Below are positions 21,964 through 33,418 of a DNA stretch of 64,000 bases, in pieces; position 1 is the first letter of the stretch; the number at the start of each line of letters is the position of its first letter. The notes under the pieces were generated by a model. That model was not told where the DNA came from and searched no databases. It worked only from the letters and a program-made list of their open reading frames with translations. The stretch is from Notolepis coatsorum (lineage: Eukaryota; Chordata; Actinopteri; Aulopiformes; Paralepididae): contig OZ020598.1 of NCBI GenBank assembly GCA_963971535.1, positions 90,192,520-90,256,519 of the forward strand, written 5' to 3'. The translations under genes were made by a program, and so were the position numbers.

Positions 21964-22703
21964 TGTTACGACCCCTGTGAGTCTAAGGGTAAAGGGCTGT
22001 AACATAACAGTTGGTTGACAGAAAAGATGGACCACGTTTGTAAACGACAATGATATTTATTGAAAGATGCAAAGGAAGCACATGTAGCTCAGGGGTGAGC
22101 CCAGGCCAAAACAACAAACAAACACCATTATACTCCAAATAAACCCAAATCTAATCTATGGTAAAAGGGATTACATTACCTAAACTACTCTTACCTAACC
22201 AAAACAGGAGAAAACAATATCCAAAGGAAATGGCAGCTCACCCCATCTGTGCTTCCTGAGAAAGAGAGAAAAACACATTAATGATACAGAAAACAAAGAC
22301 AGCATATATACAAAAACAAACTATAACTAACAATGCTCTCTCTGTGGCCATACACACACAAGGAAATTTCCACTAAGCACCAAGGCCCATAAACGAAATG
22401 CAATATTGTCAAAGGTACAGGTTACAAAATCACACTAGGCCTAGCCTCATGCCAGAGAGAGAGAGTGACTGAAGTGAGAAGCCATGTTTTAACAGGTGTG
22501 GGGTGATCCATGATTGGGTGGTGTTGATTGAGTGTTGGAGTCTGGAAAACCATCCACCAATCGGTGCTGTGTTGCTATAATGTGAGGGCAGGCCTGGCAG
22601 GGACCAATGGTGGAGGGAACAATGGCTGGAGGGAGGAAACAAAAATGGAGAACACACACACATGGAGACACACACTGGGGAATATATACATTGGGATGTA
22701 ACA
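21964..22703 (-). repeat. 3' LTR of the Gmr1-like element
   Basis: Plus strand begins TGTTACGACCCC and ends GGGATGTAACA; the ends are inverted TGTTAC/GTAACA. It is almost identical to 27858-28601, with a few substitutions and a GA-run length change (near 22450). Confidence 0.95.
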
Positions 22704-22854
22704 CCCCCATACATAAGACAAAAACATGTTTGACACTTAACACCAACTAAACATGTTTTTTTTTAACAACGAGACAACATCTCTGAGATAACATGTACTT
22801 CAAAACAAAGAGCTATAAAAAAACTAGCAGTTGGTACAACAACCACTCGGGTCA

Positions 22855-23005
22855 ACAATGACAAAACGAGTTGACGGCAAGAGAGACTGAGTCGACAGCA
22901 ACATAAAACGAGTCCACAGCAACATAGACCGAGTAGACAGCAAAATAGAACAAGTCGACAGCAATATACAGTAGAACGAGTCGACAGCAACAGACAACGA
23001 GTCGA
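22855..23005. repeat. Degenerate tandem repeat at the deletion site of the element
   Basis: GAGTCGACAGCAACAT-like units of about 20-30 bp (AACGAGTCGACAGCAACA, ACCGAGTAGACAGCAAAAT and so on) recur six to seven times between the truncated RT and the 3' LTR. Related open frames on the minus strand are repetitive Leu/Ser/Cys-rich and not part of RT. Confidence 0.8.
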
Positions 23006-23025
23006 CAGCATTTACCTTTCGGAAA

Positions 23026-25248
23026 TCAGTACAAAATTCCATCCGATTTGGGAGCTAACAAGCAAGGTGAACTCCAGGGACTGCAACTTGGCTTGGCTAA
23101 ACCATGTTTTAACAAATAGTCAACCTCCTGTTGCATCATGGCCCTCTTGGTGATGTTAACACGGTATGCATGTTGCTTGATAGGCACAGCATTGTTAACA
23201 TTAATATCATGGGCCAATACAGAAGTACAGGAGGGAACATCACCAAACAGAGCCATGTAGGCCTGAATCAAATTTGTGATGTCCTCTCGCTGCTCCTCAG
23301 GTAAGTGTGCTAAGTGAGTGGGCAGGTTCCTTAACATCTCAGTGTTGGACAATCTAGCACCCTGATGGGCTGCATTGCGCAACTCCAAGCCATCTACATC
23401 CTCACCACTAACGTCAGGAGAGTCCGGAACTATTGGAGTTGAGGCAACAGCAGAGACGGCCAGTCCGGCTGTCTGGTCTGAGGTCTTCACCTGCACACTA
23501 TCTCTGGAAAAATATGGTTTAAGCATATTGATGTGGCAAACACGAGAGTGACGTTTACGATCAGGGGTGCGAACCACATAGTCTGTATCACTTATTTTCT
23601 TGTCTATTGCATACGGTCCGGAAAAACGAGCGGAAAGAGCAGAACCAAGGATAGGTAACAGGACTAGAACCTTATCACCTGGCTGGAAAGATCGAGAAAC
23701 AGCTTTCTCGTCATAGTGCCGTTTCATAGTTCTCTGGGAAGAAGAGAGCGCTTCTTTTGCGAGAGAGCACGCCTGATGCAGTCGCTCTCGAAACTGGCTA
23801 ACAAAATCTAGAACATTAGTGGGTGTGCTGGCACCCTTTGACATGAACCGTTCTTTAAGAACTTTCAGAGGCCCTCTAACAGTGTGCCCAAAAACGAGCT
23901 CAGCAGGACTGAAACAAAGAGACTCCTGTATGGTCTCTCGTGCAGCAAATAGAACAAGGGGGACACCCTCATCCCAATCTTTCTCTGTGTCTAAGCAATA
24001 TTTACGCAACATGGACTTTAATGTCTGATGCCAACGTTCTAGAGCCCCCTGAGTTTCAGGGTGGTAGGCACTGGACACTATATGTCGGATACCCAGGGAC
24101 TGTAACACTTGCTCAAATAACCTAGACAGGAAGTTGGTGCCTTGGTCCGTTTGTACTACCTTAGGCAGTCCAAACGTAGAGAAGAACTTCGTCAAAGCCT
24201 TAATTATTACAGGCGCTGTAATTCTGCGAAGAGGGATAGCCTCAGGGAAACGGGTGGCGGTACACATTATTGTCAACAAAAACTGATTGCCGGCTTTGGT
24301 CTTTGGCAACGGACCAACACAGTCAACTATGACATGTTCAAATGGTTCACCGACCGCTGGTATAGGACAGAGGGGAGCAGGTGGAATTACCTGGTTTGGC
24401 TTTCCGGTGATCTGACAAGTACTACAGGTACGACAGTACTGTGCTACATCGGACTTCAAACCGGGCCAAAAGAAATGTTGAAGTATTCTGTTGTATGTTT
24501 TAGTGACTCCCAAGTGTCCAGACCAAGGGTGGTCATGGGCCAAGAACAGTACATGCTGACGATAAACTGCAGGGATAACAATCTGATAAACAGTGCTCCA
24601 GTCTGGCACCTGATCTGGTAGCCCTATCTCCGATTGTGCATGCTCTGCCAGTCTAGTACCATGGGACCTCCATGTACGCATCAAAACTCCTTCATCCACA
24701 AAATAAGAATGCAACTCTCTCTGTTCTGTTTCAAGAGAAGAGAAACATTTTGCAAGAGAAGGGTCAGCCTTCTGGGCAGTAATTAGCATTTCACGAGTAA
24801 CGGGTAACTTCAATGCGTCGGAACTAGTTACAGTTGTCTGTGGGGGTACCTTACTATGAGTCGGTGGTTTGTCAGCGGTATCAGAAGTTGGAGCCAGCAA
24901 CTCCTCCCTGACAAAGGCTGAAGCAAAAACAGAGTCAGACAAATTAATTTCATCACCTCTCTTTTTCAATTGAGCCCGAGTGACAACACTTGCAGAAAAA
25001 ACTTCAGGGAAGTTCTGTGACAAGTCATCAGGCAGAGAATCTGTGTCTGGGTGATCCGACACTTCCAGCACAGCGTTCACCTGTCCTCCAGCTAAATCAT
25101 TTCCCATGATAAAGGAAATGCCTTTAACTGGCAAGGAAGGTCTCACCCCTATTTTAAAGAAACCAGTGACCAAATCAGATTGTACCAGCGTTTCCGTTAG
25201 CCGGTAATTACCGGTATTTGACCGGCAAAATCTGTTGAAGTCCGACAT
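23026..25248 (-). pseudogene. Integrase and N-terminal RT of the Gmr1-like element
   Basis: A 740-residue open frame. The first 20 or so residues are read from the hAT end, so the start Met is not original. Residues about 238-279 carry an H-H-C-C zinc site (HDHPWSGH, then CRTCSTC). The integrase catalytic triad is visible as D309 (IVDCVGPLP), D367 (QTDQGTNF) and E404 (HPETQGALERW). A GPY/F module follows near 543 (RFSGPYAI). Residues 655-740 are the start of an RT (PYR-like VNITKRA, then SPWSSPCLLAPKSDG). The next RT block (DFRKVNAV) is just beyond in another frame at about 23020-23040; the catalytic YXDD block and RNase H are absent. Integrase joins element cDNA to host DNA. This frame looks intact for integrase but is cut from its gag and protease by the hAT. 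Confidence 0.88.
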
Positions 25249-26072
25249 ATTTCATCTCTCCGGTCTTAATGTCCGGTGAAAATAATTCCCTGTGTCTAAG
25301 CACAATTTGATTATTTGAATTGTATTAAAATAGGCTAAAATTAAATAGCCTATGCGATGAACGAAACGATCATTACATTTGTTTCCTCTTTGCTTCTAAT
25401 AATGACAACGACGTCGTCAGCGAGAGCTTAGTGCTGGGTGTGCGAACTTTTGTGAAGCTGCAGAGCCAGAGCACTATCAGCACAATGCAGTATTCCAGCA
25501 GTACTCCAATTCAGCCATTTTCAGCCAATGTTGGGTGGGGGGCGCTGCTGTGCGGTTCCCAGAAAAGAGCCAATAACAGCTGAATCAGCTTCTCTGCAGC
25601 GCCATACTCTTTGCAAATAAGTCGTTGCGAGGTGGAGAGAGTCGTCACGCAAACCACGATAATGTTGCCGTCTCTCTGCTTTCTCAGTTCTTCGCTTGAT
25701 ATAATTAATACAAATGTCCAATATAACGGAATTCGTTAGCTCATAAAAATGTGATTATAACAGACTGCTGTTTAGTGTCGGACCGACTGCCCACATACGC
25801 GGTCTATTTTATTTCAAGTCAGCAGCAGCACGGAGTATCGAGGGACTTATTTTATTTGGAATATATTAATGACTGTATACGCAAAAGTAGCCTAGTTTTA
25901 AGTAATACTATTATAAATCTACATGCCTTGAGGATGACATTCTTTATATAGCCTGCCTATCGATTGTTTTAAAGCTCAATAAACTATGACCGGAATTAAT
26001 CTCATTTGTCCGGTAGATTGAAATCTTACAGGTCACGGAGACCGGCAACAATTTTTTCTAACGGAAACCCTG
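25186..26072 (-). mobile_element. hAT element (family H1) inside the Gmr1-like element
   Basis: Perfect 8-bp duplication GATTGTAC (25178-25185, 26073-26080). Minus-strand ends CAGGGTTTCCGTTAGAAAA and CCGGCTAACGGAAACGCTG, with subterminal CCGGTAATTACCGG. Copies: 61821-62718 (plus, perfect TSD) and 31742-32492 (plus, older). About 887 bp, no transposase frame. Confidence 0.93.
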
Positions 26073-27738
26073 GATTGTACATGAATACAGTGTAACGGGG
26101 CTGGCACGAAACCCATCTCAATACCTTGAACTAGGACACTAGAACCACAGGAAGATTTCTCAGACAGAGGTAGTACATCAGAGAGGATAAAGGATTGTGA
26201 GGCTCCAGTATCTCGTAAGATCTGAACTGTACACTGATCTTTTGGATCCCCTGTCAAGGAAACTAAACCCTTGGAAGTAAATGGCCTGAAACAAGGATCG
26301 AGAACATCCTGATCATTGTGCATCTGTTGATCGGAATCAGGTGCCATTTTAATCAGACCAACCCCTTTGGGTTGTCTAAAGTTCTGAGAGGACGGTTGCT
26401 GCTTACGTTTCAATGTTAAACAGTCAGAAATAACATGACCAGGCTTATGACAGTAGTAACATGTCCGCTCCTCTTTTGAGCGTGGAGGTGACATTTTTGG
26501 TCGGGGGTGTGTGAATTCTGAATGGTTGGGGACAGAATGTTTCTGAGAGAAATCATGGGGGAGAAACGAGTCACGCCTATCTACAAACACAGTTTTATGG
26601 GTTAGCGCAAACTCATCAGCTAATACAGCAGCCTGCTGCAGAGTGGACACTTTCTGCTCACTCAGGTAAATTACAATACGCTCTGGCAAACGATTCTTAA
26701 ACTCTTCTAATAGAATGAGTTCTCTGAGAGAGTTAAGATCTGAGGCCTTGCTGGCTGCACACCATTTATCAAAGAGAGTTCCCTTCTCTCTAGCAAACTC
26801 TACAAAGGTCTGGTTGACAGCTCTCTTGTGACTGCGAAACCTCTGCCTATAAGCTTCGGGCACAAGCTCATATGCACGAAGGATGGCAGCCTTCACAGTA
26901 TCATACAGTAAACTATCTTCTAGGGAAAGTGTTGAACAAACCTCTTGGGCTTTACCAGTCAATTTGCATTGAAGCAACAAAGGCCAGACCTCTTGGCCAG
27001 CGCAATGAAGCAGCAATACGCTCAAACACATTAAAATAAGTATCAACTTCCGTCTCTCGGAACGGAGGCACCAAAGCAATGTGTTTACTTATATCAAAAG
27101 TGTGTGATGAATAAGCTGTGGAGGAGGACATACCCGGGCCTTGTGGAGGAGTCGGTGTAGCAGAGTTGGATCCACTCCTTTGGTCTCCCAGCTCCAACTC
27201 CCGCAGTCTGAGCTCTTTTTCCACCTCAAGCTCCAACCTACGGATGTTAACAGCCCTTTCATTTTCCGCCTCAAGCTCCATTTTACGAAGCCGATACTCC
27301 GCCTCACGTGCTTGTGCCTTCTCCTGAGCCTCCATCTGGAGACGGGCTATTCTAACCTTGACCTGGGCCCCTTCTCGAGACCCAGATGACACAGGAGAGG
27401 CCAAGTGAAAATGTGGCAATGTGACTCACACCTGCCTTTTCAGCACCATGGGCTTGCTCCTCAGAATGCTGTGCTTCCGTAGGTTCACCAGGAGGACTTG
27501 CATGTTCATCAGAGACCACAGGTAAAACAAGCGTCCCCTGCTCCAACAGCTTATCTACCACAAGACACCTGATATCCTGCTTAAGATGCTTTTGTTGAAC
27601 CGAGAGTTGAAAATGTGTGGCAATCTCCACTAAGTCTGCCTTGCGGCAGCTATCCAGCACTTCCCAAGTAGGATTGCTCAAGAATTTCCCCAGATCAAAA
27701 GTACTAACTGCCATTATTTTTTTATTTTTTTTACACAA
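26033..27738 (-). pseudogene. gag and protease of the Gmr1-like element (frameshifted)
   Basis: Three overlapping minus-strand frames: 27738-27352 (MAVSTFDLGKFLSNPTWEVL N-terminus), 27419-26952 (a Glu/Arg/Leu coiled coil, ELEVEKELRLRELEL, then FDISKHIALVPPF) and 27079-26033. The last carries a SCAN-like stretch (FVEFAREKGTLFDKW, RLPERIVIYLSEQ), a CCHC zinc knuckle (CYYCHKPGHVISDC) and the protease site DTGASQSF. Two frame changes, near 27360-27420 and near 26990-27080, separate them. Gag forms the particle and the protease cuts it. The SCAN domain of vertebrate zinc-finger proteins is known to descend from gag of Gmr1-like elements. The final codons before 26073 are hAT-derived. Dead copy. 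Confidence 0.85.
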
Positions 27739-27857
27739 ATGCCATTTTTACACACAAATTAATTAATAACTATACAAGTGTAAACGAACACAGTTCACCA
27801 AATCCATCAACCAACAATTGAACACGGGTTACAAAATCCAGGCAGAGCCCCCATTTA

Positions 27858-28601
27858 TGTTACGACCCCTGTGAGTCTAAGGGTAAAGGGCTGTAACATA
27901 ACAGTTGGTTGACAGAAAAGATGGACCACGTTTGTAAACAACAATGATATTTATTGAAAGATGCAAAGGAAGCACATGTAGCTCAGGGGTGAGCCCAGGC
28001 CAAAACAACAAACAAACGCCACTATACTCCAAATAAACCCAAATCTAATCTATGGTAAAAGGGATTACATTACCTAAACTACTCTTACCTAACCAAAACA
28101 GGAGAAAACAATATCCAAAGGAAATGGCAGCTCACCCCATCTGTGCTTCCTGAGAAAGAGAGAAAAACACATTAATGATACAGAAAACAAAGACAGCATA
28201 TATACAAAAACAAACTATAACTAACAATGCTCTCTCTGTGGCCATACACACACAAGGAAATTTCCACTAAGCACCAAGGCCCATAAACGAAATGCAATAT
28301 TGTCAAAGGTACAGGTTACAAAATCACACTAGGCCTAGCCTCATGCCAGAGAGAGAGAGAGAGTGACTGAAGTGAGAAGCCATGTTTTAACAGGTGTGGG
28401 GTGATCCATGATTAGGTGGTGTTGATTGATTGTTGGAGTCTGGAAAACCATCCACCAATCGGTGCTGTGTTGCTATAATGTGAGGGCAGGCCTGGCAGGG
28501 ACCAATGGTGGAGGGAACAATGGCTGGAGGGAGGAAACAAAAATGGAGAACACACACACATGGAGACACACACTGGGGAATATATACATTGGGATGTAAC
28601 A
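27858..28601 (-). repeat. 5' LTR of the Gmr1-like element
   Basis: Partner of 21964-22703, 744 bp, same terminal TGTTAC/GTAACA. Differences seen: two extra GA units, ATTAGGTGG for ATTGGGTGG, TTGATTGTTGG for TTGAGTGTTGG, and a few single bases. The element therefore integrated recently on an evolutionary scale. Confidence 0.95.
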
Positions 28602-28611
28602 GAGAGCTTCC

Positions 28612-28990
28612 CAAAGCATTTTTTTTTTAATGTTCTACAACAAGAAATATGACTGCCAAATATGACATGTTTTTTATAAAAAGGTTGGGTAGGAGGGGTG
28701 GGTCGGGGACACTGTACAACTGTACAAGCAAAACTGTACATTGGGATATTGACAAGACCATACTTGGTAATTTACTGTACATTGGAGGTGGTTGTGTTAG
28801 GACATTTACAGGGGCCAGTTTCGAATTGCAGTCTCCCGTAGGTGTTCTTTGAGAGTGGTTTTGAAAGTGGGTAGTGATTCACATTCCTTTACAGCTTTGG
28901 GTAGGGCGTTCCACATTGATGTGGCATAATTGCAAAACGTGTTTAGTCCCTTGTTTTTTGTATTTCGGGGGCACTGAATTTGTATGATAA
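28612..28990 (-). mobile_element. LINE 3' fragment
   Basis: The minus strand reads NYATSMWNALPKAVKECES, then LPTFKTTLKEHLRE, the C-terminal signature of a LINE ORF2, followed by a 3' UTR toward the Gmr1 element. Frame remnants upstream to about 29080 are weak. A segment near 28957-28985 (TGTATTTCGGGGGCACTGAA) recurs at 33857. Confidence 0.6.
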
Positions 28991-29339
28991 ACGGTTATTA
29001 AACATCCTTATCATTTAAAAAATACAACTCAGTACGTGAACGGCAGCTCTTGTTTTGCTAGGTGGTAAGTTATGTCAACCATTCTGCTGAACAGGTCAGC
29101 ATTAATTTTCATAACGGACTGGACGATGGGTTCGTTGTGTTTCAGTTTGTTCTTCCACGCTTCTGTGAACAACATAAACACGGAAAACAATAATCAAAAA
29201 CTGTATAAAAAAAAACAAGTCAACAGAGCACAATTACGCCTGTCCAAAACGTGGTACAGCTAGCTTATTGCAATGACGTTACCTAAGTTAGCAAACTCGC
29301 TAATGTTAACGTCAGTGACACCAGTGGTGGGAAGCCCAG

Positions 29340-29465
29340 AACAATAGATGTCAGCTGTCAGTGCGCACAGGGGTGAAATTGTGCTGGGAGCGTTGTGGTG
29401 TTTGCAATGGAGGAGAAGTTTGGTTCACTTGTAAATAAACGATTCACATAAATGAAACAAAACGG
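29340..29465 (+). repeat. Dispersed duplicate, copy 1
   Basis: TGTCAGTGCGCACAGGGGTG, then GAGAAGTTTGGTTCACTTG and TTCACATAAATGAAACAAAA recur at 31622-31742 with small indels, in the same orientation. No coding sense found. Confidence 0.75.
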
Positions 29466-29531
29466 ATCAGGCGTTCTTTGTGTGTAAATATGATATGAAC
29501 ATGGATGTCGAAGGAACAGAAGCCTCTACAT

Positions 29532-30492
29532 CAGGGGTCTCAAACTCAATTTACCTGGGGGCCGCTGGAGGTAGAGTCTGGGTGAGGCTTGGCCGCATCA
29601 AATATTCCACAAAAAAAGGGGTTCAAGTATTCAAAAGAAAAGTACAACTGATCCAATCTTCTCACAAACTCACTAAAACCTCACAAACACCAGCAACTGA
29701 GCATTCTCAGTGGTGTCAGTGGACTCATCCACAGCTATGGAAATGCACTGTGCATTTTTTTTTTAATTCTATCACAAAGCTGTTTAATCAAATCATCAGC
29801 CAGTATTTCAGTTATTCTGGTTGCTGTGTTATCTGAGGAGAATTTGCTTTTGTTTGCCTTCAAACATGGTCTCCATCACTTCAGTCATACATTATTTTAT
29901 TATTTATGCATCAGAGAATGGCTACTTGTTTTTAGCCAACACCCATGCCACTGAGTGAGGACTTCTTGGTTGCTTTTTCTCATTGTGACATAGCTTTAAT
30001 TCTGCTTGCAGCTTGATTATGATTTTCATTCCATTTATTTGTGTGGTTCTTAGCACTGAATTTGCGGAAATGTTGCATCAAAATAACTGTTGTTTCATAG
30101 TGGCGTTTCAAATATGCCACTCTTCACAAGAGCTACCGTTTCTTGGCATATTAGTCACATTGGTTTGGTGCTGGGAGGATGCACACATATTTTTCAGTCC
30201 ATTCATCTTTGAATTGCAGCGATTTTCACTGTCGACTTTTCTTTTACTGACCATCTTTGAACATGCCACATTTTTCTACTAGCTGCCTGCTGGCGAAACT
30301 AGGCTACTAGCTACATTTATCTCACAGAGATAAAACTGGGAACTAGGCTACTCGCTACAGTACCTGCAGATTAGACTACCAGTAGATGCGCTGTCAACTC
30401 GCTCTGACTGGGACCCGTTGAAAGAGACGACATGCATTCCGTGAAGACCCGCCCTACTCCCCTACTCTGTCTCTGATTCGCAGACTGTGGGT

Positions 30493-30524
<32 letters not shown>

Positions 30525-30879
30525 ATGCTGACGGGACGCTGAATGTGATTGGACCAGAGTAGACAGACACAGACAGTAGTGCAGCCGGACAGGCAGAGCA
30601 CTGCTTGCAGATGAGATAGCGGAGAATTTCGAGGATGCCTGCCATACGCACTGGATATATTTTCCTTCCACTTGGTATCACTCCGGAATCACGTTTCAAC
30701 CAAGTCACTAACATAACGTTGATGTCATCATGAGCCTGCGCTATGGTAGCCTACAAGTGATAATATAAATAAAACATCCAACTCGCACAACGACGCGCGG
30801 GCCGCACTAACACTAAACTTTGATGTCAAGTAGGGGGCCGCAAAATATCATCCAGCGGGCCGCGAGTTTGAGACCCCTG
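29532..30879 (-). mobile_element. hAT element with decayed transposase
   Basis: Ends CAGGGGTCTCAAACTCAA and, inverted, CGCGAGTTTGAGACCCCTG; 8-bp flanks CTCTACAT / CGCTACAT (7 of 8). Subterminal GGGCCGC blocks mirror each other. The interior codes, on the minus strand, for a decayed BED/hAT transposase (see 29690-30285). A 39-bp poly-G run lies at about 30485-30523. Confidence 0.9.
29690..30285 (-). pseudogene. Decayed hAT transposase (ZBED/FAM200-like)
   Basis: On the minus strand, pieces in several frames read KRKVDSENR near the start (about 30245), VLRTTQIN and VAWVLAKN in the middle, and IAVDESTDTTENAQLLVFVR (about 29670-29735). DESTD.TENAQLL is the catalytic-region signature of the hAT group that gave rise to host genes such as FAM200, ZBED5 and GTF2IRD2. 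Stops and frameshifts are many, so no product is expected. No sign of domestication here. Confidence 0.75.
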
Positions 30880-30964
30880 CGCTACATTGAACATGGCACA
30901 CGAAGGAACAGGAAACTCTACATTGAACATGGCGCGTGAAGGAACAGGATTGGAAACTACAGCT

Positions 30965-31742
30965 AATATTACATTCAAGCAAATTAACATACAAATTATA
31001 AAACATTGTCGACACTTACCATATGCCATTTTGTGGCCGCGGCTGTCTTGGTGGCGCAAAGCGCTGTATTTTTTGACAGTCTTTCGTCCCGCGGACAAAA
31101 AGATCCACACAAGCTCCTCGAACACTAGCCGTGTTTGCAGCCGGAGTCTCACGACAAGCTTTGCAATATGATATGTTGACCGGTAGGCAGCATCCTCCTC
31201 AACCCCTACCCAGTCTAATCCCCACGACTCCATCGTACTCCGCTTTACTTTTTTTTATTTGAGGACCTGGGGAATCTGCTTTTCAGACTCATTTTCCTTC
31301 GTGTTTTTATAGTTTGATAAAAAACGCTCCATCTTGTCTGTCTTCAAAATGCCATCAAATGCTGGTGAGCTGCTCACCTGCTAATGTGAGAGGGTGGGGG
31401 AGTGACATCGATCAAAATCGGCGTCTGATCAAAACAGATTTAATAAATCACGTCTTTCACTCGTCAGTTAAATAAATAGTAATATTAATTGTTATACTAT
31501 GTTTGATAACATAATGTTAATGACATTAATAATGTCTCCATATATATATATATCATTAGTAAACTGTCTGGGGCTTTTTGTCCCCCCCGGCCCCCCTTTA
31601 ACATGAGGGAAGCTGAGAACGGATAGCTGTCAGTGCGCACAGGGGTGAAATTGTGTGTCACAGCTGGGAGCGTTGCAGTGTTTGCAATGGAGAAGTTTGG
31701 TTCACTTGTAAATAAACTATTCACATAAATGAAACAAAACGT
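30965..31742 (+). repeat. Duplicated repeat sequence (shares blocks with 29340-29465 and 33845-34045)
   Basis: Block AAAACATTGTCGACACTTACC, ATATGCCATTTTGTGGC (30997-31040) recurs at 33911-33950. ATGTTTGATAACATAATG (31500) recurs at 34009. Block 31622-31742 repeats 29340-29465. This suggests one longer repeat family present as a long, transposon-interrupted copy and a short copy. No coding frame was recognised. Confidence 0.55.
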
Positions 31743-32492
31743 AATGTTTCCGTTAGAAAATATTGGGGCCGGTCTCCGTGTCCTGGAAGATTTCAATCTC
31801 CCGGGCAAATGTGAGAAATTCTGGTCAGTTTATTGAGCTTAAAAACAATTGATAGGCAGGCTATATAAAGAGTGACATCCTCAAGGCATGTAGATTTATA
31901 ATATTTTAACTTAAAACTAGGCTACTTTTGCGTATACAGTCATTAATATATTCCAAATAAAATAAGTCCCTCGAGACTCCGTGCTGCTGGTGACTTGAAA
32001 TCAAAATCAAATCGGTGTCTGGGCAGTCGGCCCGACATTAACAGCAGTCTGTTATAATCACATTTTTATGAGCTAACGAATTCCGTTATATTGGACATTT
32101 GTATTAATTATATCAAGCGAAGAACTGAGAAATTTGGCAGAGAGAGACGGCAACATTATCGTGGGGTTCACTGAAACGTTCAACGAAGCGATAAACTAAT
32201 CCCAATAGTATGCAACTGCAGAGCCAGCGGCACCATCCGGTCCGGTCAGGGGACCGCTTAGCAGCGCCACCCACCCAGTGGCTGAATTGCCAATGGCTGA
32301 ATTGGAGTATTTCACTGTGCGGGCACAACTGTGAGCTCTGCGGCTCTGCAGTTGCATGCTTCTCGCTAATCCAGCACAGGTCGCGAGGGAATTATTTTGA
32401 CAGGACATTATGACCGGAGATATTTAAATATGTCGGACTTCAACAGATTTCCCCGGTAAAAAAACGGTAATTACCGGACAATGGAAACCCTC
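31742..32492 (+). mobile_element. hAT element family H1, diverged copy
   Basis: Starts TGTTTCCGTTAGAAAATATT and ends ATTACCGGACAATGGAAACCC; interior matches 61821-62718 (ATTGATAGGCAGGCTAT and so on) with many changes and a rearranged middle. No clear target duplication. Older than the copies at 25186 and 61821. Confidence 0.75.
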
Positions 32493-32929
32493 TCTATATA
32501 TATATATAATTAGTAAACTGTCTGGGGCATTTTGTGCCCCCCTTAACTGATTTTCGAGGGCATTTTGTCCATTTTCACTGGCATTTTGCCCCAAGCCCCC
32601 GTTAATTTCGAACCCTGCTTGGGATTATATACCACAAAACTGAACGTTATTGGCAGATATTGGAGCGCAGTTAGTTTGTCTCCCCTATTGTGAACATTTA
32701 GCAACCATCCGATTTGAAATCAGTTTAAAAATGGCAGAGCTGTCGCAAGAATAAAAAACCTACTGTGCATACAGTAGATTTCTTTCTCTGTTCTTCATGC
32801 ATGCCTGGTGATACTAAATCCAAATTAAACTCTGCCATTGGAAAGAGTAGATTTGGCCCGATCCATAGCTGTGCAAGTTGGCTATAATAAGGTAATTTAT
32901 AGGCCTGATATTCTATATTCTATAATAAT
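32493..32929. repeat. Repeat block shared with 31545 and 35105, then plain intron
   Basis: ATTAGTAAACTGTCTGGGGC, then TTTTGTGCCCC, then AACTGATTTTCGAGGGCATT also occurs in variants at 31555-31605 and 35130-35205. From about 32620 to 32929 nothing else is recognised. Confidence 0.55.
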
Positions 32930-33418
32930 TAAGGCTGTCAGTTTATCGTGTTAAGTAGATTAATTAATTACATATATATTTTTTTTATATCTCATTCATT
33001 CCACAAGAACGTAGCATACACATTTACAGACTTTTTTTTAATATGGTCCATTTGCATGTTCTTGGTATCTGATTCTAGGGACATCTATGAATCTCAGGAA
33101 TGTATTCCCAGTGTCAGAAATACTGTGTATGTTACTAGGCTTGAGTAAATTGTAATGAACCAAATGAGTATAAATTTTTTTTTAATCTTTGACTCTGAAT
33201 AACACCATGCTAAAATTGACCAGACCTGAAAAATCTAAGCAAATGAATAAATGGTTTTGTACTAGATACAGTACTGAATTCTGCCATCCGGACACATGCC
33301 ATTTGAAATATGATTATAGAATATCAGGCCTAAAATGGTTATGCGATTAAAATGCGATTAATTAATTACAAATCCTGTAATTAATTGGATATATTTTTTT
33401 AATCGCCTGACAGCACTA
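32930..33418. mobile_element. hAT MITE with perfect 8-bp duplication
   Basis: Ends TAAGGCTGTCAG and CTGACAGCACTA (inverted TAGTGCTGTCAG), subterminal TTAATTAATTACA mirrored as TGTAATTAATTGG. Duplication ATAATAAT on both sides (32922-32929, 33419-33426). Much of its interior forms one arm of the palindrome at 33046-33693. Confidence 0.82.

Larger units (their letters stand above)
21964..28601 (-). mobile_element. Gmr1-like Ty3/Gypsy LTR retrotransposon, internally deleted
   Basis: Two near-identical LTRs (740 and 744 bp) bound the element, with a perfect 5-bp target duplication GAGAG (21959-21963, 28602-28606). On the minus strand the 5' LTR (27858-28601) is followed after 4 bases by TGGGGGCTCTGCCTGG, a primer-binding site. 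A G tract (TATGGGGG on the minus strand) precedes the 3' LTR. Order on the minus strand: gag with coiled coil and SCAN-like region, CCHC knuckle, protease, integrase, then the very start of RT. Integrase before RT is the Gmr1 arrangement. The rest of RT and RNase H is absent, replaced by a tandem repeat at 22855-23005. A hAT (25186-26072) splits the protease/integrase junction. Frameshifts in gag and the deletion make it non-autonomous; LTR similarity suggests recent insertion. Confidence 0.92.

Noticed and set aside
24142..24621. Plus-strand frame opposite the integrase
   Set aside because: Antisense shadow of the minus-strand integrase frame, whose motifs are clear.
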